A DNA stretch of 64,000 bases from Paragonimus westermani (taxonomy: Eukaryota > Platyhelminthes > Trematoda > Plagiorchiida > Troglotrematidae). Positions 23,901 to 31,757 of the stretch are shown in pieces. Where the stretch lies: contig QNGE01001265.1 in the NCBI GenBank assembly GCA_008508345.1, positions 1-64,000 of the forward strand. The letters run 5' to 3'. Each line of letters opens with the position of its first letter. Position 1 is the first letter of the stretch. The notes beneath the pieces are model-generated. The model made no database searches. It was not told the origin of the DNA and worked only from the letters and a program-made list of their open reading frames with translations. A program made the position numbers and the translations under genes.

Positions 23901-25843
23901 TTTGGTAACCTCTTATCCAGGCCAGTGTGAACTGCTCGTCCAAAAGGAGCTTGGGTCGGTCGCTGGCATTATTGGCTGGATGAGGTGTTCCCCGATGTGT
24001 CAACAAAAACAAATCAAGGATTTCACCCGCATCTCTCCCTTCTTGATTTGATCAACGCTTTCATGAGCGTGTCTACAGTCCGTTCGGCTTGTTCGTTTGC
24101 TTGTAGAGCAGACATGTTTGCTTCCAGTTTCGTCTCACACCTAGTCCGTTATCAAAAACTCGTGTCCTCAACCTTCCAAATATGCCAAAAATGTGGAGCA
24201 GTTTAGTCTCTCCACCTGTGGTTGATGTTAGTATCAATTCGAGCCATTTTGAGAGAGCATCGGCTGGCATGAAGTAATATTATCGTTCAGTGGATAATCA
24301 AAACCAAAGTAGACGTAAGACCGTGATTCGGTAGCTTCAGGCTACTGTAGATGGGCTTTAACGGAGTTTCCGGTGTACACATTTGTGGTATATGGATACA
24401 ACATCTTCGTACATGCTTGATCAGTTAAGGTAGCTGTGGGCGAGGGGCATCATACATTTGTGTCAGGTTGTCCACGATAAAATTGTATAAGCACTTCACA
24501 CTGGAGTTGCTTTGGAATGCTAACTGTTTGAGAACAGAAGACAAAGGTCAACTGTCGACGGTACATCTCGGTAATTAGGATTCAACCTTTCACGAGTTTC
24601 TTTAGCTGTTTAGTCTTCAGGTAGCTAACAATGCGTTGAAAGACCAAATAACACGCCATTTTCCCCCTGATCATGTCTACCGTGACGGGAGGCTATTGAG
24701 CAACAGCAGCTTGATTTCTTTATCTGCTGTGGTTAACGCCACCATCATTGTCAATCAGTGTGTAAAGTGCATTAGCTTATACACGCTCGGTGATTGGTTT
24801 GTATTCGATTGTGAGCTGGTAAACGAAATTCGTCATTGTACATCGCAATAGTCGGTTGACAGTTGATTGACACAAGAGCGGGGACATCGCAATCGTGTAG
24901 CACCATCACACCGTTGAGACGCGTGACTTCTTTTATACAATCCAGGTCGTTCATTCACCTTGCTCAGTATGATCTGTAAGCTGTTCACACCAAATTCAAT
25001 ACGAATGAAGTCAGATGGTTTAGGCGTCGTGTTCGACATGTTGTTGGCGAATGGGTTGAGATTAACACAACATTACAAACAATTTGTAATAACCCACGTC
25101 CCAGCCACCTCGGGTGGCCCTCCTCAGGAGTGTTACAGTCGATTACAAAACTCCTTAAGAAGGCCACCCGAAGTGGTTGAAACGTAGAGTATTACAGTCT
25201 GCATATTCTAATTGCTAAAGGCCGGTATCTGGGTTTGCCTTTGCACTTTCCATTGAACAGATAACTTCATGTGGTTCCAAGTGTTCATTTATCCGGCTAA
25301 CGCTGTTTACATATACTCTTTTTCTCCGTGATCATTGTTTGACTTTATAGTGCTCACCAATGGTCGATTCGATTGCCCATGACACTTAACTGTTCGTGAC
25401 CGCTGTCCATCCATTCGTAATGGCGATTTGGCTTCCGATTTTTGTCGTTGTTTTCACACCCTGCTTTTCAAATAGTCATTTGGTTGATTGGGTATCCTCG
25501 ATTTCCCAAAATAAGGATCTGTGATATTTTATTATTTCTACCCCAGGTTCTTAATTGGTTTCATAATCGCCGAATGCGAAGTCGACCGCCAATGCTTGCC
25601 TCCATGGGCCGTACGAACTGCTTGGGCTCGTCGCATGTTGACGAACAGAAGCCACCGATTCGCACCTGTGAACAGGAGTTTAGCACAACGATGGCCGATC
25701 CCGCGTTAGACACTGTGGACAATTCTCAGCTGCAACCAGTTCATCTTCCTCATCACCATGATACCTATCCGGTTGTACAGTTTGGACATCAGAACCGACG
25801 CAAACGACCGGACCCCTCCAGATTAATTACACCCTGTTTGTGA
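2456..25843 (+). CDS. CUX: CUX/Cut-class homeobox transcription factor (11 exons seen)
   Basis: Coding segments are 2456-2901, 3190-3304, 3486-3816, 5512-6069, 8707-9332, 9955-10311, 11355-11859, 11941-12269, 14073-14280, 21685-22310 and 25547-25843. All junctions are GT...AG and every phase agrees, giving 4,398 nt (1465 aa plus stop). Predicted layout is a coiled coil at about 180-215, CUT domain A at 405-483, low-complexity Ser/Thr/Pro linkers, CUT domain B at 1078-1155, and a homeodomain at about 1325-1383 with WFHNRR. His at homeodomain position 50 with the WFHN context is typical of CUX and not of SATB or ONECUT. CUX proteins are nuclear DNA-binding regulators of differentiation and proliferation. 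Vertebrate and fly members have three CUT repeats; only two are found here. The N-terminus is uncertain: the first ATG has a weak context, and the usual long N-terminal coiled coil may lie upstream of the window. Confidence 0.9.
3190..3304 (+). CDS. CUX: CUX exon 2: start of coiled coil
   Basis: This 115-base exon sits between a good acceptor (CTTCCTGTGTAG) and a strong donor (AAAA|GTAAGC). It encodes 38 residues, including a CxxC pair (HGCQKC), and ends in ILIDLQTK. That heptad-like run continues in the next exon. It is too short and starts without ATG, so simple ORF listing misses it; phase 2 in and phase 0 out both match the neighbours. Confidence 0.75.
3486..3816 (+). CDS. CUX: CUX exon 3: coiled coil and linker
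   Basis: The exon follows TTTCGTTTTCAG and begins YSDLSLEVASLKRQLVAVQ. This is an amphipathic helix that, with the end of exon 2, resembles the coiled coil upstream of the CUT domains in CUX proteins. A Ser/Ala/Pro-rich linker follows. The donor is ATGGCAG|GTACTG, phase 1. Reading on past the donor gives a Cys/Leu-rich translation unlike the rest, which supports the splice. Confidence 0.8.
4035..4480 (+). mobile_element. LINE (RTE-like) C-terminal and 3' relic in CUX intron 3
   Basis: The + strand gives a frameshifted series typical of the reverse transcriptase C-terminus of RTE-like elements. It includes RIEWYQRVSHEEVRK, then LHLHRLR, then a GWGTL/WLE-type segment near 4315-4355. The following 100 bases look like the element's 3' tail. 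Stops and frameshifts make it a relic. The rest of the intron (3817-5511) shows no other recognisable feature. Confidence 0.5.
5512..6069 (+). CDS. CUX: CUX exon 4: CUT domain A
   Basis: The acceptor CCCGTCGTTTCAG at 5511 restores the phase left by exon 3 (G|TC, Val). After about 108 Ser/Thr-rich residues the exon encodes a complete CUT domain. It starts FDTFLLVEAVRNSML, has NVSQRRLSREL, and contains RKPKPWSQLTP, the most diagnostic CUT core (usually RPKPW). The domain ends with YDWLISLQGSKINRLK at the donor AAAAG|GTTTGT, phase 1. The usual phenylalanine of SQRxF is replaced by Leu, a mild divergence. The open frame extends upstream to 5163, but that part is hydrophobic and intron-like. Confidence 0.92.
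7031..7061 (-). ncRNA. Hammerhead-ribozyme-like core, left arm
   Basis: The minus strand shows CTGATGA, a hairpin with the 5-bp stem TCACC/GGTGA, then TGAAAC. This matches the hammerhead core CUGANGA/stem II/GAAA. It is the mirror image of the copy at 7113-7143. Helix III and the cleavage site were not identified. Confidence 0.4.
7113..7143 (+). ncRNA. Hammerhead-ribozyme-like core, right arm
   Basis: CTGATGA at 7113-7119 and GAAAC at 7139-7143 enclose a hairpin (TCACC, six-base loop, GGTGA). Two unpaired bases before the stem and one after it depart from the canonical G-C closing pair. Hammerhead motifs of this minimal type are established in Penelope-like retroelements; activity here is unproven. 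Confidence 0.42.
7951..8120 (+). repeat. Dispersed repeat family, copy 1
   Basis: The copy contains CCTTCCGAAAGAAAGTACTG, then CACAAGCGAACGTGGTAGAG, then GTCGTGCCTAATATGAGGGC. The same blocks in the same order recur at 48715-49030 and, more decayed, at 51430-51660. No coding capacity is visible. Confidence 0.5.
8707..9332 (+). CDS. CUX: CUX exon 5: linker with NLS-like cluster
   Basis: A textbook acceptor (TCGTTGTTTTCTTTCAG) precedes the exon, and phase 1 agrees with exon 4 (G|AT, Asp). The first 120 residues are Ser/Thr/Pro-rich. Residues about 608-641 are a helical, hydrophilic segment (LDTETQRRIKDIL followed by SAARIAMAQEKSEE). Basic clusters KSGVKKRRTA and GRSRRVSK follow and look like a nuclear localisation signal. 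The helical segment resembles one in exon 10 and could also be the eroded start of a lost CUT repeat. The donor is GTGAAG|GTCAGT, phase 0. Confidence 0.85.
9646..9675 (-). ncRNA. Hammerhead-like core of a Penelope-type 3' end
   Basis: The minus strand reads CTGAGGA, a stem CCACC/GGTGG with a CGA loop, then TTGAAAC. CTGAGGA satisfies the CUGANGA consensus. The surrounding text (about 9600-9700) matches the inverted repeat near 25086-25195. This is probably the end of a Penelope-like element in CUX intron 5. The rest of that intron shows nothing recognisable. Confidence 0.42.
9955..10311 (+). CDS. CUX: CUX exon 6: Ser/Thr/Pro-rich linker
   Basis: The acceptor TTATCATTTTTCAG and phase 0 agree with exon 5. 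The product is low-complexity, rich in Thr, Ser, Pro and Val, and has no recognised domain. Two donors fit phase 0: GATTTT|GTTAGT ending at 10311, and AGTAAA|GTATAT ending at 10320, which would add Val-Ser-Lys. Which one is used cannot be decided from sequence. Confidence 0.75.
10318..10366 (+). repeat. TA/GTAT-rich simple repeat after CUX exon 6
   Basis: A run of ATATGTATATACATATAT followed by GTATGTATGTAT lies immediately after the donor of exon 6. The rest of intron 6 (10367-11354) contains only the tRNA-like module noted below. Confidence 0.8.
11070..11170 (+). repeat. tRNA-like (SINE-type) module
   Basis: A perfect B-box, GGTTCGAACC at 11146-11155, follows a candidate A-box around TGCCGCTTGGTTAAGCACAG. 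No cloverleaf can be drawn with confidence, so this is a possible SINE head and not a tRNA gene. Confidence 0.3.
11355..11859 (+). CDS. CUX: CUX exon 7: Pro/Ser/Leu-rich linker
   Basis: The acceptor CTACAATTTTATTCAG leads into LRLLTVQQPGPRTFSIV, followed by a long Pro/Ser/Val/Leu-rich stretch with an Ala/Asn run (LLAAAANANG). No known domain is visible. The segment lies between the two CUT domains, where vertebrate CUX proteins also have low-complexity linkers. The donor AATG|GTGAGT is strong and leaves phase 1. Confidence 0.85.
11941..12269 (+). CDS. CUX: CUX exon 8: linker and start of CUT domain B
   Basis: The acceptor TTATCTTTCTTTTTAG completes an Ala codon (G|CC). The exon ends with the start of a CUT domain, SPLDTFDLATRVKN, at AAAAAT|GTACGT, phase 0. 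Intron 7 is only 81 bases. The LDT...RVK pattern is the usual N-terminal signature of CUT repeats. Confidence 0.88.
12270..14072 (+). other. CUX intron 8
   Basis: This interval separates the two halves of CUT domain B. Short open frames here, such as 13505-13864, have Cys- and hydrophobic-rich translations with no family resemblance. I see no repeat or gene that I can name. Confidence 0.6.
14073..14280 (+). CDS. CUX: CUX exon 9: rest of CUT domain B
   Basis: Splicing at the AG at 14071-14072 gives HLRELNVSQRMFGELVLGM, directly continuing RVKN of exon 8. Then come SVSDILNKPRHWDVLSPRSR and LYTWLQQ. SQRMFGE and KPRHW...LSP are the hallmark motifs; this domain is closer to consensus than domain A. 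The donor is CGAC|GTGAGC, phase 1. The final 69 bases recur at 16931-16999 within the duplicated block. Confidence 0.92.
14212..16929 (+). repeat. 2,718-bp tandem duplication, copy 1
   Basis: The block runs from within exon 9 into intron 9 and ends at the single N at 16930. It aligns without net indel (offset 2,719) to 16931-19648, with only a handful of substitutions seen (for example C/A at 15043 against 17762). Open frames inside occur in both copies and resemble no family. It is most likely an assembly overlap between haplotypes. Confidence 0.9.
16930..16930. other. Assembly ambiguity (N) at the duplication junction
   Basis: A single N lies exactly between the end of copy 1 and the start of copy 2, as expected at a contig join. 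Confidence 0.95.
16931..16999 (+). pseudogene. Partial duplicate of CUX exon 9
   Basis: The stretch is identical to 14212-14280 and encodes only the C-terminal end of CUT domain B (LYTWLQQ onward) with its donor. It has no acceptor. It is probably an assembly artefact and should not be annotated as a third CUT domain. Confidence 0.85.
16931..19648 (+). repeat. 2,718-bp tandem duplication, copy 2
   Basis: This is the second copy of the block. It begins with the last 69 coding bases of CUX exon 9 and its donor (16931-16999 plus GTGAGC) but lacks the acceptor and the first two thirds of the exon. It cannot act as an independent CUT exon. After 19648 the sequence continues uniquely into the rest of intron 9. 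Confidence 0.9.
19690..20130 (-). mobile_element. LINE (RTE-like) reverse transcriptase C-terminal relic
   Basis: The minus strand contains TVTSTLLYGSET at 19858-19823, the pattern at the end of RTE-type reverse transcriptases (usually VLLYGCETW). A decayed match to the preceding segment lies at 20130-19860. Stops are present. From 20131 to 21684 I see nothing else nameable. Confidence 0.45.
21685..22310 (+). CDS. CUX: CUX exon 10: linker and homeodomain helices 1-2
   Basis: The acceptor TTCTTCTTGTACTTCAG adds AG to the single C left by exon 9, making a Gln codon. A Ser/Pro-rich linker carries a helical segment at residues about 1244-1275 (ERQSLFDIARAATVAMQRG) similar to one in exon 5. The exon ends in the homeodomain: RYRVVFTPEQKEALVTSF, then PYPSSDRLREIARELDL. 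PYPS between helices 1 and 2 is characteristic of CUX. The donor is AAAACG|GTTGGT, phase 0. Confidence 0.95.
25098..25127 (-). ncRNA. Decayed hammerhead-like core (GAAAC box lost)
   Basis: The minus strand keeps CTGAGGA and the stem CCACC/GGTGG, but GAAAC has become GGGAC. A hammerhead needs the GAA, so this copy should be inactive. Confidence 0.35.
25154..25183 (+). ncRNA. Decayed hammerhead-like core (CTGANGA box lost)
   Basis: The plus strand has CTTAAGA in place of CTGANGA, a short CCAC/GTGG stem, and an intact TTGAAAC. It should be inactive. Confidence 0.35.
25547..25843 (+). CDS. CUX: CUX exon 11: homeodomain helix 3 and C-terminus
   Basis: Following TTTCTACCCCAG the exon begins VLNWFHNRRMRSRPP, homeodomain helix 3. 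It keeps Trp48, Phe49, His50, Asn51 and Arg53, the DNA-contacting core. About 80 further residues are His-, Gln- and Pro-rich, end with a basic patch (QNRRKRPDPSRL), and stop at TGA 25841-25843. The tail is much shorter than in vertebrate CUX1, and I see no conserved repression domain. Confidence 0.95.
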   Translation, partial: VLNWFHNRRMRSRPPMLASMGRTNCLGSSHVDEQKPPIRTCEQEFSTTMADPALDTVDNSQLQPVHLPHHHDTYPVVQFGHQNRRKRPDPSRLITPCL

Positions 25844-28314
25844 CCATAGTTGGGGTTTGTACATTCCAGTTGTTTTTTTACCCTGTCTGTTCCTTCTAGC
25901 TCAATCCCCCGTTCTCCTCGCCGTTTATCGGCTTCTTTATAGACCATTGCTACCGGACATGTTATGGACCGTCTTTCTACCAACATCAAGCTGGTCTTGC
26001 ACTACAAGACCCTGTGTCCACTATACCATTTTCTCCGTAAACATATGTACATAGTCCTTTTGAATCCTGGGGTTCCAAGCAAATCGATTTTCATTTTTCA
26101 ATTTTTGCTAGCTGTTTGTTGTTTTTATCGAGAATTCACATCATGCTGTTTGCATACAAAGCCGGTGATGCATCTCTCAAAGTTTCACGTGTGTGTCTCG
26201 AATGTTCCTTGTCCAACGATCTCGCCCCTTTGGTTCTTGACTCACCCATGTAACACAGTATGAGTCTGTGCATTTAAAAAAAGCAAAAACCTCACATTGT
26301 CGTCTTTTTCTACACAAAAAACAAACTTCAAACCCGGTTCCGTACATCCCACCATTTCTTATCCCCACTCTTAATCTCCCACCGGTGCTCTGGCGTCCTC
26401 CACCCACATCAAAATGAACGGCTCTAGTCTGCAAAGCATTTACGCTGTTTCGATCTGGTTCGCTTCCATTTTCACTTCTCCAAACGGCACTGTTATGATG
26501 CATTTGTATTGGCCGGGCATTTAATGATAGATATTTTTTACGTACGCCATTTTTATACATCGATGTCTTCTTCGTATTCACATTCGTTCGTGTGTTTGAA
26601 TGCTTGTATTTCGAGCTCTATTTTCTTCACTATAAGTACTAGTTAATATATTTACATATACATATATATACATAGATTCTATGAATTTGATGTTTTTCGT
26701 GTGCTCTATTTTTTTGGTCGTCACTGTAACTTTGTCCGTATTGTTTGTTCTACTCGTTATTGTGGTATTGATTCGGCTATAGCGAACTGCAACCGGATTT
26801 GGTCAGCTTGACTAAACCATCTGTTAAACGGTCCGATCTTTGGACTGTCAGACTAGAATTGTCTATTTTTGGATTATACTCAAAAATTAATTAAGTCTCA
26901 GTGCTGTTACCTCGGCTTGGTAAGTTCTCTGATGTGCGATTCGAGAATATTGTGGTAAACCTCTTGACTTTGGTTTGGAGATGTGTTCGGCGCTACAGTG
27001 TTAACATTTGACATCCGTCATGTTGCCTGCCGGTTTGCGACCCTTTTTGCGTTCACGTACATGTTTCAGGCAGGGTACATTAGACTCCAGTTGGACATAT
27101 GTATACTTACTTGCACCGCCAATTTTGGGTAAGACCCGACGACACTAAGTACCGCTCATGTAGCTACTGGCACTTGTCTTATCCAATTTAGGCCAATTTC
27201 CCCGGGCTCAGGCGCCTGACGCCCACGCGGTCCATGACCCACTTCTCTGATTAGCTCAAGACATATCGACGAGTTCTCGGATGATGTGGATTTTTCCGAG
27301 TTTTTCAATGCGAAACAAAAGTGATCTATTCCCTTGTTTAAATCCCCGTCTTTTCCAATTGGGGCGTTACTGTTGACTTGTCTGTTGCTCAAATACGAAT
27401 CCTCTATCCTTTTCCTTACCGTCTTGTTGGATTCATGATTTAGTCAAATTCCTTCGACGTGCATGTTGACTTCATATCAATACAACTTCGTGTTATGATC
27501 TGTCAGCTCTGATCCAACTCGGGCTGCTGGCTTCTGTGCCTGTTTTGGCTACAAGTTCTCGAATCTACAGTGAGTTAATAGTTCCACGATGTCCGCTCTG
27601 AAATCCGCGACCGATGTCTCTGTTAGATGGCAGTTTGTTGGTGTCTCTAAGGGACACATTTCAATATTCGACTACCTTAGTGTTCAACTGCCCATGGTCC
27701 GCTTTCCCATGACGAATCACACCATCTTGATGTTGATTATATGGAACATAACGGAAGAACTGAGTAAAGGACAATCACCACTAAACTAAACGACGGACGG
27801 AAATGGTGTTTTATAGGGTAACACGGTATAAATTCCTCTCTTGTCTTCTGCACTTTGACTGTCAGCGTAACATTATATCCATCGTTTCACCGTGGACTGT
27901 GTATGTTCAAACATTTCAGGAATGCCTTGTCTTGATTTTATTGCTAATACACCCGCACTGGATTGCTCCCTCGTTATTCAACGTAGTGTCCATACTTTAC
28001 CGCTGATATGCTGGTTCAATTCGTCCTTGTCAGTCACTGCAGCACGTGGACCTGAGGTGTGTTTCACGTGACACCGAACTGCCCTTCTGTGGCTTCAAGG
28101 CGATTGACCTCGCAGTGAATTATGAGTGTCGAGAAGTACACGTGTTCGGACATAGGTTGTTACATGTAAATAAAGAAACAGGCGACACAGGTGCCGGCTG
28201 CCAGTCATGCTTCAGTGGAAGGTAAATGGCTTCGCTGACGGTGTGCATGTCTGGTATACACCGATCAGGTGTAAATGATCTTGTCTGTTTTTTTATCCAA
28301 CTGCATGCGCACCC
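25844..28314 (+). other. CUX 3' flank, probable 3' UTR and intergenic
   Basis: No AATAAA occurs close to the stop. The first good one is at 28169-28174, about 2.3 kb downstream, so the 3' UTR may be long or use a variant signal. An AT-rich (TA)n/ACATATA tract lies near 26641-26678. Short open frames on both strands resemble no protein. Confidence 0.45.
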
Positions 28315-28413
28315 CAGGTGCTATTGTAGCGAGAAGGCGTCCAATAAAGCACAATCTTTATTGTTCAAACCGCTAGTCACATGCAACGCGCGCTGTCTCG
28401 TTTATAAGTCGCA
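28315..28413 (+). repeat. 97-bp repeat, copy A, ending at an N
   Basis: It is near-identical to 31229-31325 (GTAGCGAGAAGGCGTCCAAT, then GTCACATGCAACGC). It breaks off at the undetermined base at 28414. Copy B is open on the minus strand; this copy is interrupted. Confidence 0.7.
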
Positions 28414-28414
28414 N
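28414..28414. other. Assembly ambiguity (N)
   Basis: A single undetermined base lies at the right edge of repeat copy A and could mark a contig join. Confidence 0.9.
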
Positions 28415-31143
28415 CTCTAACTGGATAGGGCTATTACCCGTTATCTTTGCGCACTTGACAATGCGCTGTAAGCGTGTCAAACCATCTCGAATTTATTGGT
28501 TTGAGTTGGCTAAATGTTCTACCGTGCACTTCAGTTTATCTGGGTGAAAACGGCATATTCAAATTGCCGTTGTCTGCGTGTACTTCCATGTGTCCACTCT
28601 ATGATCACTTTATTCCTATAACGCTCATTATTCCTCGCGAGGTCGCTACTCTTTTTGGCGACGTTTATCCTCAAGCGGTACGCATCGATGTCAACGCCGA
28701 ATAGCAGCCAAACGGTCGCTGACTTGAGCCCTGTTTATTGCATCTGCCGCCGTTTATGATTTGATAGCTTTGTTGCATACAGTCCGTATGCAAACCAGCA
28801 TGTCGGAATGACGGCGAATATATTGTGTACTTGCTACAAATCTGGCTATATTTCTCTTCAGGCCCCCTACCAGTTCGTTGATGTTAGGTTCTGTGCATAT
28901 TCGATTGGGAATGTGCTTCTGGCATTCCAGACCTGATTTACCGTAACCTGCTCACTTTCGGGCACGTTCATTCGGGTGACCTGGTGATCTGAGCGATATG
29001 TATATGTATGGTGAAAGCTAGTCTGTCCGTCATCTTTTTACTAAGCACATGGTTTTTGAACCTTATTGACTCACGATCCGGTCTGTGAGCGGATTTCCGA
29101 TGGTTTTCCGCTGAATATGGTCACGTTTGTGCGCGGCTGTCTGTTATATTGTTTTTAATGTGCACGGTGCGGGGACTGCTGGGAGTTACCGGATTCGAAG
29201 GAGGAGGCATCATGTAAATCCCGCAAGTGAGGAAAAGACTGAACAAAGCGATAAACTATCCCTTGCATGTACTCACTAGCATTCAGGACAAATCCTGTGG
29301 ATGGATGTCGCGCTATTTATTTAGCTAGCTGATGCTAGTAATCTTCACGTCTCACGCCACCTTTGTCCGGTCACCGCCCAGTGCAGGATGCTCTACCAAA
29401 ATCTGTTCTGACAGCCTCACCGGTCGCTTTTTTCAAACTCAACCTAGATATATACTCGGGAAACCAAACCGGATCTTCAGGTCGCCTGGCCATCACCATG
29501 GTTCCGAGAGAGTGTGGCTGTGCTCGACCATTCGTTGTTGCTATTAGTTGGGTGGGTTCTCTGAAAACTAGTGTGTGCCTTTTGTTACGGGTTGTGATTG
29601 CACGTGTGTTCTGCCAAGCAGTCACCTTTTCGTTCATCTCTATCATTTTTTCTCACCCATACTTTTGAATTTGTTGACTTTCCCATCCACCTTTACCGGG
29701 CTCATCTACCATCACCACTTTTAACTATACAGTAATGTACGCAAAGGAAATTTGCCTTCTCATTCTGTAACCTCATAAACCCTGTCCGTCTCTTTCTCAT
29801 TGAGCAAGTTTCATCTTCGCAACGGTCTCTCTTACCGGAAACATGTGTTTCATAGAACGCTAGTTGGCGTTGTTTTTGACTGATGATTTAGCAACATCGG
29901 AACGATGTTGTTAGTTTTAAGCAAAAAACTTAGATTGTTATGAGGCTCGTTTCAGTGTCGGTGTCCACGTGACACTTCACTCATCATTTTTATGCTGGGT
30001 TTTTTATTTTTAGGTTGTTCAGCCTTCTGTACTTGTGCTGTTTATGGTATTTGTTCGTTGTGTTGCTTTCGTTTACAAGGCTGTTCGCTATGATCGTGCC
30101 TTTTACCGCCCTACATCATTTGGTAAAGCTGTTTTCCAAGTAAGAGCATACGACTAACAAACCGCGAATCGCTATTTTGTTGGTGCATTATTTCGTCTGA
30201 AAAATTACTGACGGAACTTCAGTCATCTTCGTATGTGCACAGTACTTCTCTTCTTGACGCATCTGCTTTTTAGTGTGTAAGATCCGTAGATGATTATTAT
30301 GGTCTTTGTCATGCTAGGTTGCACGATTTTAGCTTACCTCAATTTGTATTGAGTCATTGTCGTGTGTGTTTGTGTGTGTCACCACTTCATCACTGGTTCG
30401 TGTTCCAAATTCACCCGTTATCACCATCCGAACACAGCCGAGTCGTCATGGTAGTTGTAGTGCATTGACTCGGTTGTATAGTTTTTTTTCTCTAGTGGTG
30501 CTCAGTTTTTTCTCTAAGTGAGCTTGAAATTTCATATTGAATTCCGTAGGCTAGGCTACTCCCCACAAACTTGTTCCGTCAGTAAGTGATATGCGAATAG
30601 ATTTGTGCTACAACACTCTAGCTATTGTTTACGGAGCCAAGAACGCCGTTCGATGCAGACGCATGAAGCTGCAGTTACACTCCAGTGCAAAAACTAAACT
30701 GGGTAATTTACAACACACAGCCTGCACTTATTAGTCATGCATATTTGTATGCTAACTGTGTTGCCCTTGCAGGGATACAACTGACATACTTGTAAACAAG
30801 GTGATATTGATCAGATGACGTAGAACAAGTCAATAAACAACTCAATCGGCTTTTTTCAATGAGTCCTTATCAGCATTACATCAAAAAGTGGAACGGACGG
30901 AAACCGTTCAAAAACTAAAACTGTTAGGGTAGCAGATTTAACAAAAGTATTAAATGTAATGGATATCCGAGGAGACTGTACATCATCCTCACGTCATTCT
31001 CAAACAATCGACAGTAAGCGATTCGCACTATACTTCACTACAGTCAGGAGAACAATAACGGTTTACAACACAACATCAGTAATTCATATAGTCGCCGTTT
31101 TGGCTAAGGCTTTTGTTTTACTTTCATTAGTCCCTTCCACTCA
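28415..31143. other. Intergenic, nothing recognised
   Basis: Open frames near 29363-29668 overlap on both strands and match no family I know. A short GT-rich tract lies at about 30360-30380. Confidence 0.5.
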
Positions 31144-31757
31144 CTACGGTTCTATCAGGAATAGCTCAATCACAGTTTGCAGTTGACCAGATAGAATGCA
31201 GTGAACCATCGTCACCTCGTTTTGTTGGAATTGTAGCGAGAAGGCGTCCAATAAAGCACGATCTTTATTGTCCAAATCGCCAGTCACATGCAACGCACGC
31301 TCTCTCGTTTCTGAGTCATAACCCGCAGCACCCCCCGGTTTCCGTTCACACGTCGTGTGCACTTCTAACCGGTTTACGTGTGTGACCGGTGCCTTCTATC
31401 GGAGGGTTTTCCGCTTGCCATTCCTCGTCTGTTTGTCCGATTTCGTTGCGCGATGGCTCGTCCGGCTGCTCGTGCTGTCCGCCATCCACCCAGTGTTGGC
31501 CTTGTCCGTATTCCCACATCGTGTCGAGATGTTCCTCTAAATTCTGGCCGTCTGTCGTATTTCGCCTGCCCTGCCTCGCCCGTTGGTCCGATCCAGTCGA
31601 GTGATGACTCATCCGGTCTCGCACGTTGTCCTTGATCCGATCGCGGCAGGTTTTCGAACGTACCTCCCCCGCGTTGAGGTATTCGGCCGAGCGTTCGAAA
31701 ACTCGCACCTCCGACCTGACAATCCACCACAGAATGTCTATGCCATAAGCGAATCAT
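31144..31757 (-). mobile_element. Unidentified repeat-associated coding relic
   Basis: The minus strand has two open frames, 31757-31374 and 31708-31346, and a further one at 31362-31144 that contains repeat copy B. The translations are very hydrophilic (Arg, Glu, Gln, Gly), and the DNA is more GC-rich than its surroundings. Because part of it is repeated at 28315, it is probably from a mobile element, perhaps a gag-like region, but no motif proves this. Confidence 0.3.
31229..31325 (+). repeat. 97-bp repeat, copy B
   Basis: This is the partner of copy A. On the minus strand it is open and reads ERALHVTGDLDNKDRALL, a peptide of unknown origin. Confidence 0.7.

Larger units (their letters stand above)
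25086..25195. repeat. Imperfect inverted repeat, Penelope-type
   Basis: Arms 25086-25130 and 25151-25195 are reverse complements at roughly 80 per cent, around a 20-base loop. Each arm carries the same motif as 9646-9675, and each has damage to one catalytic-core box. This looks like an older relative of the foldback at 6984-7190. Confidence 0.65.
22311..25546 (+). other. CUX intron 10
   Basis: This 3.2-kb intron splits the homeodomain between residues 44 and 45, a common homeobox intron position. The only recognisable content is the imperfect inverted repeat with hammerhead-like cores at 25086-25195. Short open frames elsewhere resemble no family. Confidence 0.8.

Noticed and set aside
26177..26581. 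134-aa minus-strand open frame downstream of CUX.
   Set aside because: It lies in the probable 3' UTR, has no domain, and its composition follows the underlying base bias.
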